Positions 20,601 to 27,898 of a stretch of 64,000 nucleotides of DNA are shown here, piece by piece. A program made the translations under genes and the position numbers. The notes under the pieces were generated by a model, which saw nothing but the letters and a program-made list of their open reading frames with translations, was not told the DNA's origin and did not search any database. Each line of letters starts with the position of its first letter. Within the stretch, counting starts at the first letter, position 1. The stretch spans positions 1 to 64,000 of the forward strand of contig NZ_CANMWS010000004.1 of assembly GCF_947501665.1 (NCBI RefSeq). The letters are read 5' to 3'. Origin of the DNA: an uncultured Shewanella sp. (GTDB lineage Bacteria > Pseudomonadota > Gammaproteobacteria > Enterobacterales > Shewanellaceae).

Positions 20601-20677
20601 GGTATATACAACAAACCCTCCTCGCACAAATCATTAAAAATGATAGACAATTCGAGATGGAACATAATGACTTATAA
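17618..20677 (+). CDS. FAD/NAD(P)-binding protein fused to LicC-like nucleotidyltransferase
   Basis: A 1019-residue protein. Its N-terminal part (about 1-720) is an FAD/NAD(P)-binding protein of the NAD_binding_9 type. The dinucleotide motif is IIGAGPTCTYAIERL, starting at residue 14, where the last Gly of GxGxxG is Cys; a later segment, VAVQGLGLTAIDVFLYL, looks like a second Rossmann motif. The C-terminal part (about 745-1015) is a sugar-phosphate/phosphocholine-type nucleotidyltransferase (IILLAGIGKRMGKDLPKSLI, later LDGDIIFEKKL). This is the second cytidylyltransferase-like domain in the operon. The substrate is unknown: the flavin half may oxidise an amine or alcohol of the phosphonate, and the transferase half may activate or attach it. 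The fusion is intact, with no stop or frameshift at the junction. The gene starts 11 nt after the decarboxylase. Confidence 0.8.
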   Translation: MSAINNDQPCVLAIIGAGPTCTYAIERLAANFNHFRERLRPCTIYIFDKTGHFGSGEVHSPTQSKTSFLNRIAGQVCFAADESNVNAGPLLPPKYRLTLSEWCLNKYQETKDNRYQLGSQDWPKRALHGEALKIHFDEYITLLNNLDHVTVNLIKGEVFDIEKVGEQFKVVSNQHPDILCDQLLLATGHSANHPESSAPYKILAAHAQQNENIDFINYAYPLVDNLQNIDASQTVAVQGLGLTAIDVFLYLTEGSGGQFKKNSSQEYIYIPSGREPKLIGFSRSGLFTMTRPHNEKERDIQNLEHKGFFFHQRIIDQLRKYRGIGKFNKLDFELHLWPLIRLEQSYLYYKTLFGEQFGEHIKRTVGSDVDSFIKANLEHSRNGEKAALYFENIINEVVDNLIHTIESILNQTYQSPSLFTDELIRSAAIHYFKYYSGINLHTELQGSPLNSSVFSIIYEQLTSPWDHDKNIRAHKYSWEKINHPIKANLSGPEYTKAIIEFMEKDIKNAKQNNLDNPVKALCDGVWRDLRQVMAYAIDDGGLTPSSHKTFLHKYMRIHNRLGNGASLEVMQKMLALVKAEVLDISLGYNPVIKTSSTKGYTISDGDGKHAFIANIIINAKIHEFHAENDITPLYQNMLDRGLVTLWENKHETESPFQPGGLQLTDQFKPVNKDGIAESGITLLGPPTEGKYFFQIGAARPRQNHHIFNDISCWSNQFISHLKYPIKETHQPTVQDLRKHASKINRTAIILLAGIGKRMGKDLPKSLIPFKEPDSNESFTLIERNIRLLKESGIDNFVLVVNAQNSQQFRPFENTNVSLVTNYSDVKHTGSSLSLSYALNFIEENSTQLVDELFILDGDIIFEKKLAKFIVQSNLGSSLFVTPNISKDEEEVRVYLQQNKPKLIGKGISPKIANKLKLAGESLGIIKIVENDLSLLKNLTTWLCGSPLSQKAFGYAKKKSEHEEIWQYFFNLESLLIVAVDQDMVFAECDNQEDLRYIQQTLLAQIIKNDRQFEMEHNDL

Positions 20678-21752
20678 ATTATTTACCCCAGGTCCTTTGT
20701 CAACAGCCTCTGAGACTAAAGCGTCTATGTTACATGATTGGCCCTCAAGAGATGTCGATTTTGAAGCCATAACGCGATCTGTTTTAAATAATCTTGAAAA
20801 GATTTATCAATTTGACCACGCATATGCCTGTGTTCTTTTACAAGGTCCCTCTACTTTTGCAATTGAAGCTACGATTACCACTCTGGTCAAAAAACAAGAA
20901 CGTATACTTGCCCTATCAAATGGAGTGTACGGCGATAGGATGTATCAAATAGCGAAATTAGCAGGATACCAAATTGAATTAATTTCACTTCCATTTGACC
21001 AACCAATAAATGAAAAGTCTCTCGACAATTTAGATCTCGATTACTCTGAATTTGATTATGTTACTTTTGTCCACTGTGAGACCAGTACGGGAATATTAAA
21101 TGATATTGTTTGGGCTGATCAATTTTCACATAAAAATAAGTTAAAACTCATTGCTGATACTGTTTCTACATTTGGAGGAATGACTTACCCATCCTTCTCT
21201 TCTTCAACCGTCGCATTAATCGGATCAGCCAATAAATGCCTCGAAAGTGTACCTGGAATCACTTTTGTTTTTATAAAAGAAAAACAACTCATTGACTCGA
21301 AAGACAACTGTACCTCAATAAGTTTTGATCTATTCAGTCAATGGCAATACATGGAAGAAAAAAGCCAATGGCGCTTTTCACCACCGACTCACGTAGTCGC
21401 CGCGTTCAATACTGCTTTAAGCCTTTTTCATCGCCAAGGCGGTGTTAAAGCAAGAGCTAAACGTTATAAACAAAACTATCAATTTCTCACCCAAAAAATG
21501 ACCTCACTAGGATTCAAAGCATTATTACAAGAATCAACGCACTCCCCGATTATCGTTTCCTACTTGATGGGAACCAATATTGACGACTTTAACAAGCTGT
21601 ATAGCGAGTTGAAACAAAAAGGTTTGGTCATTTACCCAGGTGTCATCAATAACATTAATTATTTCAGAGTGGGTTGTATCGGTGATATATCCATTAAAGA
21701 TATTGAATCATTAACATCAGCATTTCAATCTGCCATTAAACAAGAGACCTAA
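20667..21752 (+). CDS. phnW: 2-aminoethylphosphonate-pyruvate transaminase-like (PhnW family)
   Basis: A class V PLP aminotransferase of 361 residues from the chosen ATG at 20667 (MTYKLFTPGPLS, GGAA ribosome-binding site just upstream). An upstream in-frame ATG at 20640 would add nine unlikely residues. Family features: TPGPLSTA at the N-terminus, RDVDFEAI, LQGPSTFAIEA, HCETSTGILND, IADTVSTFGG, and the PLP lysine in SANKCLESVPGITFV, which matches PhnW rather than generic serine-pyruvate transaminases. In the biosynthetic direction it would aminate phosphonoacetaldehyde to 2-aminoethylphosphonate. Its start lies within the end of the preceding gene (11-nt overlap). The context beside PEP mutase and decarboxylase supports synthesis rather than breakdown. 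Confidence 0.88.
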   Translation: MTYKLFTPGPLSTASETKASMLHDWPSRDVDFEAITRSVLNNLEKIYQFDHAYACVLLQGPSTFAIEATITTLVKKQERILALSNGVYGDRMYQIAKLAGYQIELISLPFDQPINEKSLDNLDLDYSEFDYVTFVHCETSTGILNDIVWADQFSHKNKLKLIADTVSTFGGMTYPSFSSSTVALIGSANKCLESVPGITFVFIKEKQLIDSKDNCTSISFDLFSQWQYMEEKSQWRFSPPTHVVAAFNTALSLFHRQGGVKARAKRYKQNYQFLTQKMTSLGFKALLQESTHSPIIVSYLMGTNIDDFNKLYSELKQKGLVIYPGVINNINYFRVGCIGDISIKDIESLTSAFQSAIKQET

Positions 21753-21758
21753 TAATCA

Positions 21759-22595
21759 ATGATGCTAAATAATCCTTTAATCATTAAATTGGGCGGCAGT
21801 ATCATCACGGATAGGCAAAAGCCCTATACCCTAGAAAAAGAAACCTGTCGTCATTTAATAAAAAAAATCAAAAAGCTCAAACAGCAATCAACAAGACCGA
21901 TAGTATTGATTTTGGGAGGAGGCTCTTTTGGGCACCCTTCTGTTCATCAGTACAATTTAGCGAATGCAGGCAGTTATTCCAATCTCCAACAGTTTTCTAG
22001 GTTAACTCTTTCTTTATATCAATTAGTACAGGAGTTTATGGAGGTGGGTTATGAAGAGTCGGTCGATTTTAGTCCATTTCAATCCAACTCTCTATTTGTG
22101 AGTCGAAATGGACAAATAGAGCGAGTATTTGATGATCCAATTACAAATTGCTTTAAATTAAACCATATTCCTTTATTAACAGGAGGAGTCGCCTTTGACT
22201 TAGAGAAAGGGCAAATGATATTTGGCAGCGATCGAGTTCCTGAACTGATTGCAACTATGTACCCATCAGGGCAAAGTATTTTTGTTTCTGATATCGACGG
22301 AGTGTATGACGCATCAAAGAATCAAATATATAAAAGAATCACTCCAACAGATTATGAAGCAATTTGTCATTCTATATTTGAATCTCAAAAATTAGATGTC
22401 ACCAATGGAATGCAAGGTAAAGTCGATTCAGCAATGCGATTAGTTCACCTAGGAGTCGAATCTGTCATTTGCTCTGTTTCGACTTTCTTGAATCAGGAAA
22501 CCAAGCAAATTTTAAGTAAAGGCTTAAAAGGTACCTATTTTTCCCCTTATGAAACAGCAATTGATCTCAAGTTTCCAACGGAGGAAAAATGCTAG
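21759..22595 (+). CDS. Amino-acid-kinase-fold phosphotransferase, IPK/FomA-like
   Basis: A 278-residue kinase. Visible motifs: IIKLGGSIITD at the N-terminus, ILGGGSFGHPSVHQYNL (the GGGSFGH with the His typical of isopentenyl phosphate kinase), IPLLTGGVAFD, and FVSDIDGVYD near the nucleotide site. The same fold includes FomA, which phosphorylates the phosphonate group of fosfomycin for self-resistance. In this operon a phosphonate or phosphate intermediate is a more likely substrate than isopentenyl phosphate, but this is inference. It could act in resistance or in making a phosphoanhydride intermediate. It sits 6 nt behind the transaminase and overlaps the next kinase by 7 nt. Confidence 0.75.
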   Translation: MMLNNPLIIKLGGSIITDRQKPYTLEKETCRHLIKKIKKLKQQSTRPIVLILGGGSFGHPSVHQYNLANAGSYSNLQQFSRLTLSLYQLVQEFMEVGYEESVDFSPFQSNSLFVSRNGQIERVFDDPITNCFKLNHIPLLTGGVAFDLEKGQMIFGSDRVPELIATMYPSGQSIFVSDIDGVYDASKNQIYKRITPTDYEAICHSIFESQKLDVTNGMQGKVDSAMRLVHLGVESVICSVSTFLNQETKQILSKGLKGTYFSPYETAIDLKFPTEEKC

Positions 22596-23239
22596 TAGCA
22601 CTCACAGGCCCAGATGGCACTGGGAAAAGCACAGTATCAAAAGTCATTAAAGAAGAAGTGTTGAAAACTGGGCAAAAGTTAGAGACAGTTGACCGCTGGG
22701 ATATATTAAACACATCAAACTTTTCTCAAAGTCGATTTATTCGCTCTCCCTTGAAAGAACTAAAAGAGTGTGTCAGTGAAATGAAAGGCCCCTCACGATT
22801 CCTTTTCATTCTCTGGACAATATATAGCGTGCTTGAAGACTATGATCCTGCTTCTCCTACAATCACTTTCATAGACAGTTACTGGATGAAACACGCCGCA
22901 TCAGAAATAGCCTATGGCCTACCTGAGAGTTTCGTTGAAAATTCTATTGAACTACTACCAAAAGCAGATCTAACCATATGTTTAGATCTGTCGCCTGAAA
23001 TAGCCTACCAACGTAAGTCAACACCAACAAAGATTGACCTCAACGCTTACGAATGCGGTATGAACTCAAGCCTCTCATGTGAGAGCTTTATTCATCATCA
23101 AAATAAAATTAGAAATCAACTTCAAGTATGGAGTCGCAAGCATCATTGGCGAGTTGTCGACGCCTGCGGATCTCCTTCTAACGTAGCAGATTCGGTTTCA
23201 ACAATAATATACGAATATCTCCATTCGAAACAGTCGTGA
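22589..23239 (+). CDS. P-loop kinase, thymidylate-kinase-like
   Basis: A 216-residue protein with a Walker A motif GPDGTGKST at residues 7-15, a DR motif (TVDRWD) and a lid-like LSPEIAYQRK segment, all typical of the dTMP-kinase superfamily. A housekeeping Tmk would have closer matches to the FFRDPGGT and SYQG motifs, which are absent. It is therefore probably a pathway-specific nucleotide or small-molecule kinase, for example for CMP/CDP recycling or a second phosphorylation. It has a strong ribosome-binding site (GGAGG) directly before the ATG and overlaps the preceding kinase gene by 7 nt, so the two may work in sequence. The substrate is unknown. Confidence 0.75.
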   Translation: MLVALTGPDGTGKSTVSKVIKEEVLKTGQKLETVDRWDILNTSNFSQSRFIRSPLKELKECVSEMKGPSRFLFILWTIYSVLEDYDPASPTITFIDSYWMKHAASEIAYGLPESFVENSIELLPKADLTICLDLSPEIAYQRKSTPTKIDLNAYECGMNSSLSCESFIHHQNKIRNQLQVWSRKHHWRVVDACGSPSNVADSVSTIIYEYLHSKQS

Positions 23240-23266
23240 CAAGTTTAGAGCAAGAGGGAAAAGTCA

Positions 23267-24967
23267 ATGCATAATAAAGGTACAGAGGTTATTCCGGTAA
23301 GAGTATTAAAACAAACGGCTCTGGAGAAAAATATCCCTCAAAAAAGTGCACTTCGAGAGTACTTAGGAACAAAAGATGAAACATCCAGCACCCCATGCTC
23401 GAGAAAGGCACCTAAGTACCAATCTCTAGGTTCAAAATCTAACAAAGCACTCAGTGTTTTACTTGTATTGCCCCCAATGTGTATGTACGAAGGTGCAGTG
23501 AAACGTCTGATACCTCCTCTTGGCTTATGCTATATAGCTGCTAATCTACTGAAGTTTAATCATAAAGTTGATATTTTGGATTGTATCGTCGAAGGCTATA
23601 ACACTGAAACACTTATCGCACCAAAAATCTATAGACTTGGTATTACTGAAACAGAATTCGCTGCGCGTATCAAAAATAGCGAACATGATGTTATCTGTTT
23701 TTCAATGATTTATTCATCGGATATCGACAACCTCTATCAATACGCAAAAATTGTCAAACAAGTCGCAAGTGAGAAAATAGTGGTAGCTGGAGGAATGCAC
23801 GCCTCAATATACCCTGAACGATTTATTAAAGATGCAGGCTATTATAATGACAAACCCATTATCGACTTTGTCATTCGAGGAGAAGGCGAATTTCGCCTCA
23901 TTGAATTAATCAAAGATCTGCAGCAAGGACGAGTAAATGTTCATTCAGATGGGTTAGTTGGCTGGAGTGAAGATGAACTATTTATTAACCCTCAGTACGA
24001 ACAAATCCAAGATTTAGATGATCTTCCTTTTCCAGCCTATCACAAACTACCACTTGAAAAGTACTTCCATCACAATGTCCCTTTTTCACCCTATCCTAGG
24101 GGTAATCGCGTTATGCAGATATATACGTCTAGGGGCTGCCCAATTGGATGTACATTTTGTTCAAGTACTAACTTCAATAAAGCCTATCGCGGAAGAAGCG
24201 TTGAAAATGTTATCGAAGAAATCAAATACTACCAAAAAAAGTATGGTATCGATGAAATACAGTTTGCAGATGACAACTTAACTTTTGATAAAAAACGCTC
24301 AATTGCTTTATTTAACGAATTAGAAAAACTCAACATCAAATGGTGTACACCCAATGGAATTATGCTCAACACCTTAGATGAACAAGTGCTAGATGCGATG
24401 ATACGTTCAGGTCTCTACCAAATAACCTTATCCTTAGACAGTGGCAACGCCGATACCCTTAAAGAAAAGCATCGCAAACCGGTGAAGTTACAAAGAGTGC
24501 CCATTTTAATGGACTACCTGCAAAAAAGAGAAATATTAATGCATGGAACATTAGTCGTTGGCATGCCAGGAGAAACAATAGAAGAAATAGAGAAAGGCTT
24601 TAAGTATGTAGAAAAATTACCATTTAATTCTATCAACGTTTTCATTGCTCAAGCTTTGCCTGGTTCTGAGCTTTTTGAAGTTTCACTGCAAAATGGTTCC
24701 ATTTCTTATGAGGGTTCTCTTTATATTGATACAGCCCAATCGACGCTAAAACTAACCGACATAGATGGCTCCACGCTAGAGCGAATCGTCGAAGCATTTC
24801 TAGATGATTACAATCAGAAGATCTATCAACGGGATCCCGTCGCATGGAAGAAAAAATATAAAGAACATCAAGCTAGAATGTCCACAATTTGTATCGGAAA
24901 AGCCTCGGCAAATACTGCATCAATTATCAAAGCAAATAATGATCAAGCCAAAACTGTTTGTGCCTAG
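23267..24967 (+). CDS. B12-binding-domain radical SAM enzyme (class B methyltransferase-like)
   Basis: A 566-residue protein. Residues 1-60 are a low-similarity basic extension. About 62-230 form a cobalamin-binding Rossmann domain (VLLVLPPMCMYEGAVKR, ILDCIVEG where the base-off DxHxxG motif would be, with Ile for His, and VAGGMHASIYP). The radical SAM barrel starts near 283, with the cluster motif C291-x3-C295-x2-C298 in SRGCPIGCTFCSS. The family includes Fom3, which C-methylates CMP-activated 2-hydroxyethylphosphonate, and PhpK, a P-methylase. Together with the cytidylyltransferase in the PEP mutase protein, methylation of a CMP-phosphonate is a reasonable prediction. Methylation of the small peptide or another radical reaction is also possible. 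A good ribosome-binding site (AGAGGGA) precedes the ATG. Confidence 0.85.
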   Translation: MHNKGTEVIPVRVLKQTALEKNIPQKSALREYLGTKDETSSTPCSRKAPKYQSLGSKSNKALSVLLVLPPMCMYEGAVKRLIPPLGLCYIAANLLKFNHKVDILDCIVEGYNTETLIAPKIYRLGITETEFAARIKNSEHDVICFSMIYSSDIDNLYQYAKIVKQVASEKIVVAGGMHASIYPERFIKDAGYYNDKPIIDFVIRGEGEFRLIELIKDLQQGRVNVHSDGLVGWSEDELFINPQYEQIQDLDDLPFPAYHKLPLEKYFHHNVPFSPYPRGNRVMQIYTSRGCPIGCTFCSSTNFNKAYRGRSVENVIEEIKYYQKKYGIDEIQFADDNLTFDKKRSIALFNELEKLNIKWCTPNGIMLNTLDEQVLDAMIRSGLYQITLSLDSGNADTLKEKHRKPVKLQRVPILMDYLQKREILMHGTLVVGMPGETIEEIEKGFKYVEKLPFNSINVFIAQALPGSELFEVSLQNGSISYEGSLYIDTAQSTLKLTDIDGSTLERIVEAFLDDYNQKIYQRDPVAWKKKYKEHQARMSTICIGKASANTASIIKANNDQAKTVCA

Positions 24968-25015
24968 CACAATAATTAATTGCACCATCAATTCAATCAA
25001 AACCAAGGAAAGAAA

Positions 25016-25789
25016 ATGAATGTAGATAACCTAATAGAAGCAAAGACGGAATATGACCAATTCGTCAATGTCGCTCACCTTTCTTTATCTCATAATGGAG
25101 ACATCCATGACTACCCTAAATATCTTGCCGCCGTGGAGTATGCTGTACATAGGCTAAAACCAGAATTCGACAAAAAGAGTTATGGTGATGCATTTAGAGA
25201 AGCCTCCAAGGATGAGCAATGGTTCGCAACATCCCTCGTGACTAACTCTGAACGAGAAGGTGATGGGGCCACCAGACTTTGGTCGATGGCGGCATGCTGC
25301 GATAATGAAAAAGAAAAAGAGCTGGTTAAACGCCATGCCGTTGATGAATCGCGCCACTCCACTATGTATTTAAAGATGTTGGATTACACCTTTCCTGATG
25401 CAATAGAGCCTGACTTCCGTGCAGAGTTAGAAGAAAAATTGTCACCACATTATGCCTTAACTCAAGAACCTAAAATTGTGGAAAATTCAGAGTATGCCCG
25501 CAAACCTTCTATTGACGACTACATTCAAATGAATATCGCTGAAATAAGAACCGCTATGCACCATATGCTGCAAAGAAAAGCGTTAGAAAAGTTTTGCCCT
25601 GAGGAAAACCAAGAACGAATGTCCACTATTTCCCGCTCTTTGCTCAAAGATGAATTACTCCATGTGGGTTACACAGCAAAACTCATCGAAGAGAAAGCCG
25701 ATGAAAATCTCAATGAATTATTTTTAGAAAGATTAAATGATTTCAACGAGATAACTAAAGAAGAGCTTTCACAAAAGATTTTTGACTAA
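25016..25789 (+). CDS. Ferritin-like diiron oxidoreductase
   Basis: A 257-residue all-helical protein. ATG 25016 is chosen because AAGGAAAG lies just upstream; the frame is open to an upstream TTG at 24980. Metal-ligand pattern: Glu in NSEREGDG, ExxH in DESRHSTMY, further Glu in EIRTAMHH and KALEKF, and a second ExxH in KDELLHVGYT. Two ExxH motifs on a four-helix bundle are typical of carboxylate-bridged diiron oxygenases such as AurF- or CmlI-type N-oxygenases. It may hydroxylate or N-oxidise the aminophosphonate, or do the oxidative job that HppE does in fosfomycin synthesis. The substrate is inference. It sits 48 nt behind the radical SAM gene on the same strand. Confidence 0.75.
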   Translation: MNVDNLIEAKTEYDQFVNVAHLSLSHNGDIHDYPKYLAAVEYAVHRLKPEFDKKSYGDAFREASKDEQWFATSLVTNSEREGDGATRLWSMAACCDNEKEKELVKRHAVDESRHSTMYLKMLDYTFPDAIEPDFRAELEEKLSPHYALTQEPKIVENSEYARKPSIDDYIQMNIAEIRTAMHHMLQRKALEKFCPEENQERMSTISRSLLKDELLHVGYTAKLIEEKADENLNELFLERLNDFNEITKEELSQKIFD

Positions 25790-25881
25790 AACCATGTCAA
25801 AGATCAGTTCAACAGGCCTATTGATGAATACTCTATAGGCCAAAAATATTCTATGAAAATGTCGAAGTGAACAGGATAATA

Positions 25882-26463
25882 ATGAAAATCAACCCAATAG
25901 AGAAATTTCAGGCACTATATAAAGTGGCTCGAGCCGACAGTACCTTACAGCAAAAAGGAGCGATTTGTATTTCAACGCTGGACAGTGACGGCTTTCCTGA
26001 TTCCAGATTTGTTGATTTAAAAGAAGTAACAGCAGAAGGGTTTGTATTCTGTACAGACTATGAATCAAATAAAGGCAAATCAATTTCCCAAAACAACAAA
26101 ATTGGTTTAACGGTATGGTGGGAGCATATTGAAACGCAAATTCGTATCAAAGGAAAAGTTTCAAAAGTAAACGCTGAACAATCACAGCAATATTGGTTAT
26201 CTCGCTCTCGCTCAGCCCAATTAACAACATGGGCATCGAATCAAAGCCAACCTTTATCTCACAGTGTATCTCTTACAAATAATTTAGCAAAGTACTCAAA
26301 GGAATTCGAAACAGTTGAGGTTCCAAAACCCCCCATGTGGGGCGGCTACCTTATACGACCTATTCATTTCGAATTTCTTACATTTAGGCAAGATAGAATG
26401 CATATACGAGAGGTCATCACGCTAATTGATGAACAGTGGCATAAAAGTTTTTTGCAACCTTAA
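25882..26463 (+). CDS. Pyridoxamine 5'-phosphate oxidase-like flavoprotein
   Basis: A 193-residue FMN-binding split-barrel protein. ATG 25882 has AGGA about 6 nt upstream; a GTG at 25867 is also in frame but less likely. It follows the PdxH pattern along its whole length: ICISTLDSDGFPDSRFVDLK, FCTDYESNKGKSI, LTVWWEHIETQIRIKG, SRSRSAQLTTWASNQSQ, MWGGYLIRP and a C-terminal FEFL...RMH segment. True PdxH makes pyridoxal phosphate. Here, in a biosynthetic operon with a PLP enzyme, it either supports cofactor supply or has been reused as an FMN/F420-type redox enzyme on a pathway intermediate. The second option is common for PNPOx-like genes in natural-product clusters, but I cannot tell from sequence alone. 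Confidence 0.8.
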   Translation: MKINPIEKFQALYKVARADSTLQQKGAICISTLDSDGFPDSRFVDLKEVTAEGFVFCTDYESNKGKSISQNNKIGLTVWWEHIETQIRIKGKVSKVNAEQSQQYWLSRSRSAQLTTWASNQSQPLSHSVSLTNNLAKYSKEFETVEVPKPPMWGGYLIRPIHFEFLTFRQDRMHIREVITLIDEQWHKSFLQP

Positions 26464-26488
26464 CTCCTCATCTTATTTCTAGGCCTAA

Positions 26489-27829
26489 ATGAAAATGACA
26501 AACTCAACTCTACAACACACACTTAACCAATCACTAAAAGAATTTGAATTGCCTGGTGCCTCAGCTATTTTCATTCAAAATGATCATAAAGAATTCGCTC
26601 ACGCTGGAAACATTTCACTTAATGATGGCAAGTATGACTTTGATACTCAGTTTAGAATTGGTTGTTTGATAAAAGTCCTCACTGCTACTCAAATTATGAT
26701 GTTAGTGGAAGACAAGCTGATTGATTTGGAACAACCTATCGTCACCTATATCCCCCAATTACAAAGTTCACGATCGGATTATTTATTAAGCATTACGACC
26801 AATCAATTATTGCTGCATGGTTCTGGATTAGTAGCCAATTTCCTTTATCAGGATAACAAGCTCACAACCACAAACATTATAGAGGCCGTTTGCCAATATT
26901 CTAATCAGGAGCTTTTTGTTTCTGCACCTTCTACACATTCATCATACAGCAATGTTGGCTATGTTTTATTAGCATTATTGATTGAAAAAATACGAAATAA
27001 GAGTTGGATAGAAGACTTAAACGAACGAATATTGATTCCATTGGAAATTGCACCAAAAGTACACGAAGAAACTAGCCCCTACTTTGGTGAATGTCTTAAT
27101 AAAAACTGTCAAGGAACATATGCCTCTTTTGAACCAAAAGAGTTTACCCCAGCCGACGGCGGGCTCCTGTCTTTTAGCGCCAGAGAGCTGATGACTATTG
27201 CACAAGTACACTTAAATGGTGGCGTGGGGCCAAATGGTCAACGCATTTTGGCAAAAAAGCACATTGACGCTATGCAGCGTTCAGTCAACCAACTTTCAGG
27301 GCCATGGCCTGGCATGCGTGGATTAGGCTATGGCTGGCTGGCTTATGCTGATGGTTCATTTGGATTCAGCGGAGACGGGATCCGGCAACATGTATTAGTT
27401 CGAATTCTTCCAGAAACGAAGGCCGCCCTAATAGTCACGGCAAATTACCATTCGGCAGGAGTCTTATTTAATGAACTTTGGAATTATTGTTTAACGCAGA
27501 TTGAAGGAGAAATGATAAGTCACGAAGGATCTCAACGTCTAGACAAACAGAACTTCAGTATAACAGACTGCTTTTTAAAACAATATTCTGACTCGTTTAG
27601 AACCTTTGAAATCAACTGGAAAGGCACTGAAGGAAACGTAAAAGTTTCATCCGTTCAACCAAATCTTTTCGGAGATCATAAACAAGTTGAACTTATCCAT
27701 GTTAATGATAATCACTTCGTCGCACCAGAGTTAGGCGTATTCAGCAATTTATGGTTGATGACCGAAAAACTCGGTGAAAACGAAAACGGGATTCTTTGGA
27801 ACGGTGTTTCTATGCTAAGAAGCCTATAA
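26489..27829 (+). CDS. Beta-lactamase/esterase-fold hydrolase with Cys in place of nucleophilic Ser
   Basis: A 446-residue cytosolic-looking protein (no signal peptide) of the class C beta-lactamase/PBP4*/EstB family. The SxxK box that follows FRIG in this family reads C59-L-I-K62 here (TGT codon at 26663-26665), so the nucleophile would be Cys. The Tyr motif is intact (Y153-S-N155), and a GFSGDG segment stands where the third (HxG/KTG) box is expected. The C-terminal extension (about 350-446) is a beta-rich domain. Family members hydrolyse or transfer acyl groups. With a free carrier protein directly downstream, a thiol-based acyl or peptidyl transferase or thioesterase role is attractive but unproven. 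The Cys change could also mean a non-catalytic relic, though the open frame and intact Tyr and Lys argue against decay. Confidence 0.8.
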   Translation: MKMTNSTLQHTLNQSLKEFELPGASAIFIQNDHKEFAHAGNISLNDGKYDFDTQFRIGCLIKVLTATQIMMLVEDKLIDLEQPIVTYIPQLQSSRSDYLLSITTNQLLLHGSGLVANFLYQDNKLTTTNIIEAVCQYSNQELFVSAPSTHSSYSNVGYVLLALLIEKIRNKSWIEDLNERILIPLEIAPKVHEETSPYFGECLNKNCQGTYASFEPKEFTPADGGLLSFSARELMTIAQVHLNGGVGPNGQRILAKKHIDAMQRSVNQLSGPWPGMRGLGYGWLAYADGSFGFSGDGIRQHVLVRILPETKAALIVTANYHSAGVLFNELWNYCLTQIEGEMISHEGSQRLDKQNFSITDCFLKQYSDSFRTFEINWKGTEGNVKVSSVQPNLFGDHKQVELIHVNDNHFVAPELGVFSNLWLMTEKLGENENGILWNGVSMLRSL

Positions 27830-27898
27830 TTCCAATCCTAGACTCACACACGATAGCAACACTTAAGTTAAACTTAGCAACTTAAAACATAAGGTTGA

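Noticed and set aside
22589..23239. Housekeeping thymidylate kinase
   Set aside because: It lacks several conserved Tmk motifs and overlaps another pathway kinase gene.
14854..25789. Complete fosfomycin pathway
   Set aside because: No HppE epoxidase or phosphonoacetaldehyde reductase is present; only the activation and radical SAM logic is shared.
26489..27829. True class C beta-lactamase resistance gene
   Set aside because: No signal peptide, Cys in place of the nucleophilic Ser, and location in a biosynthetic operon.
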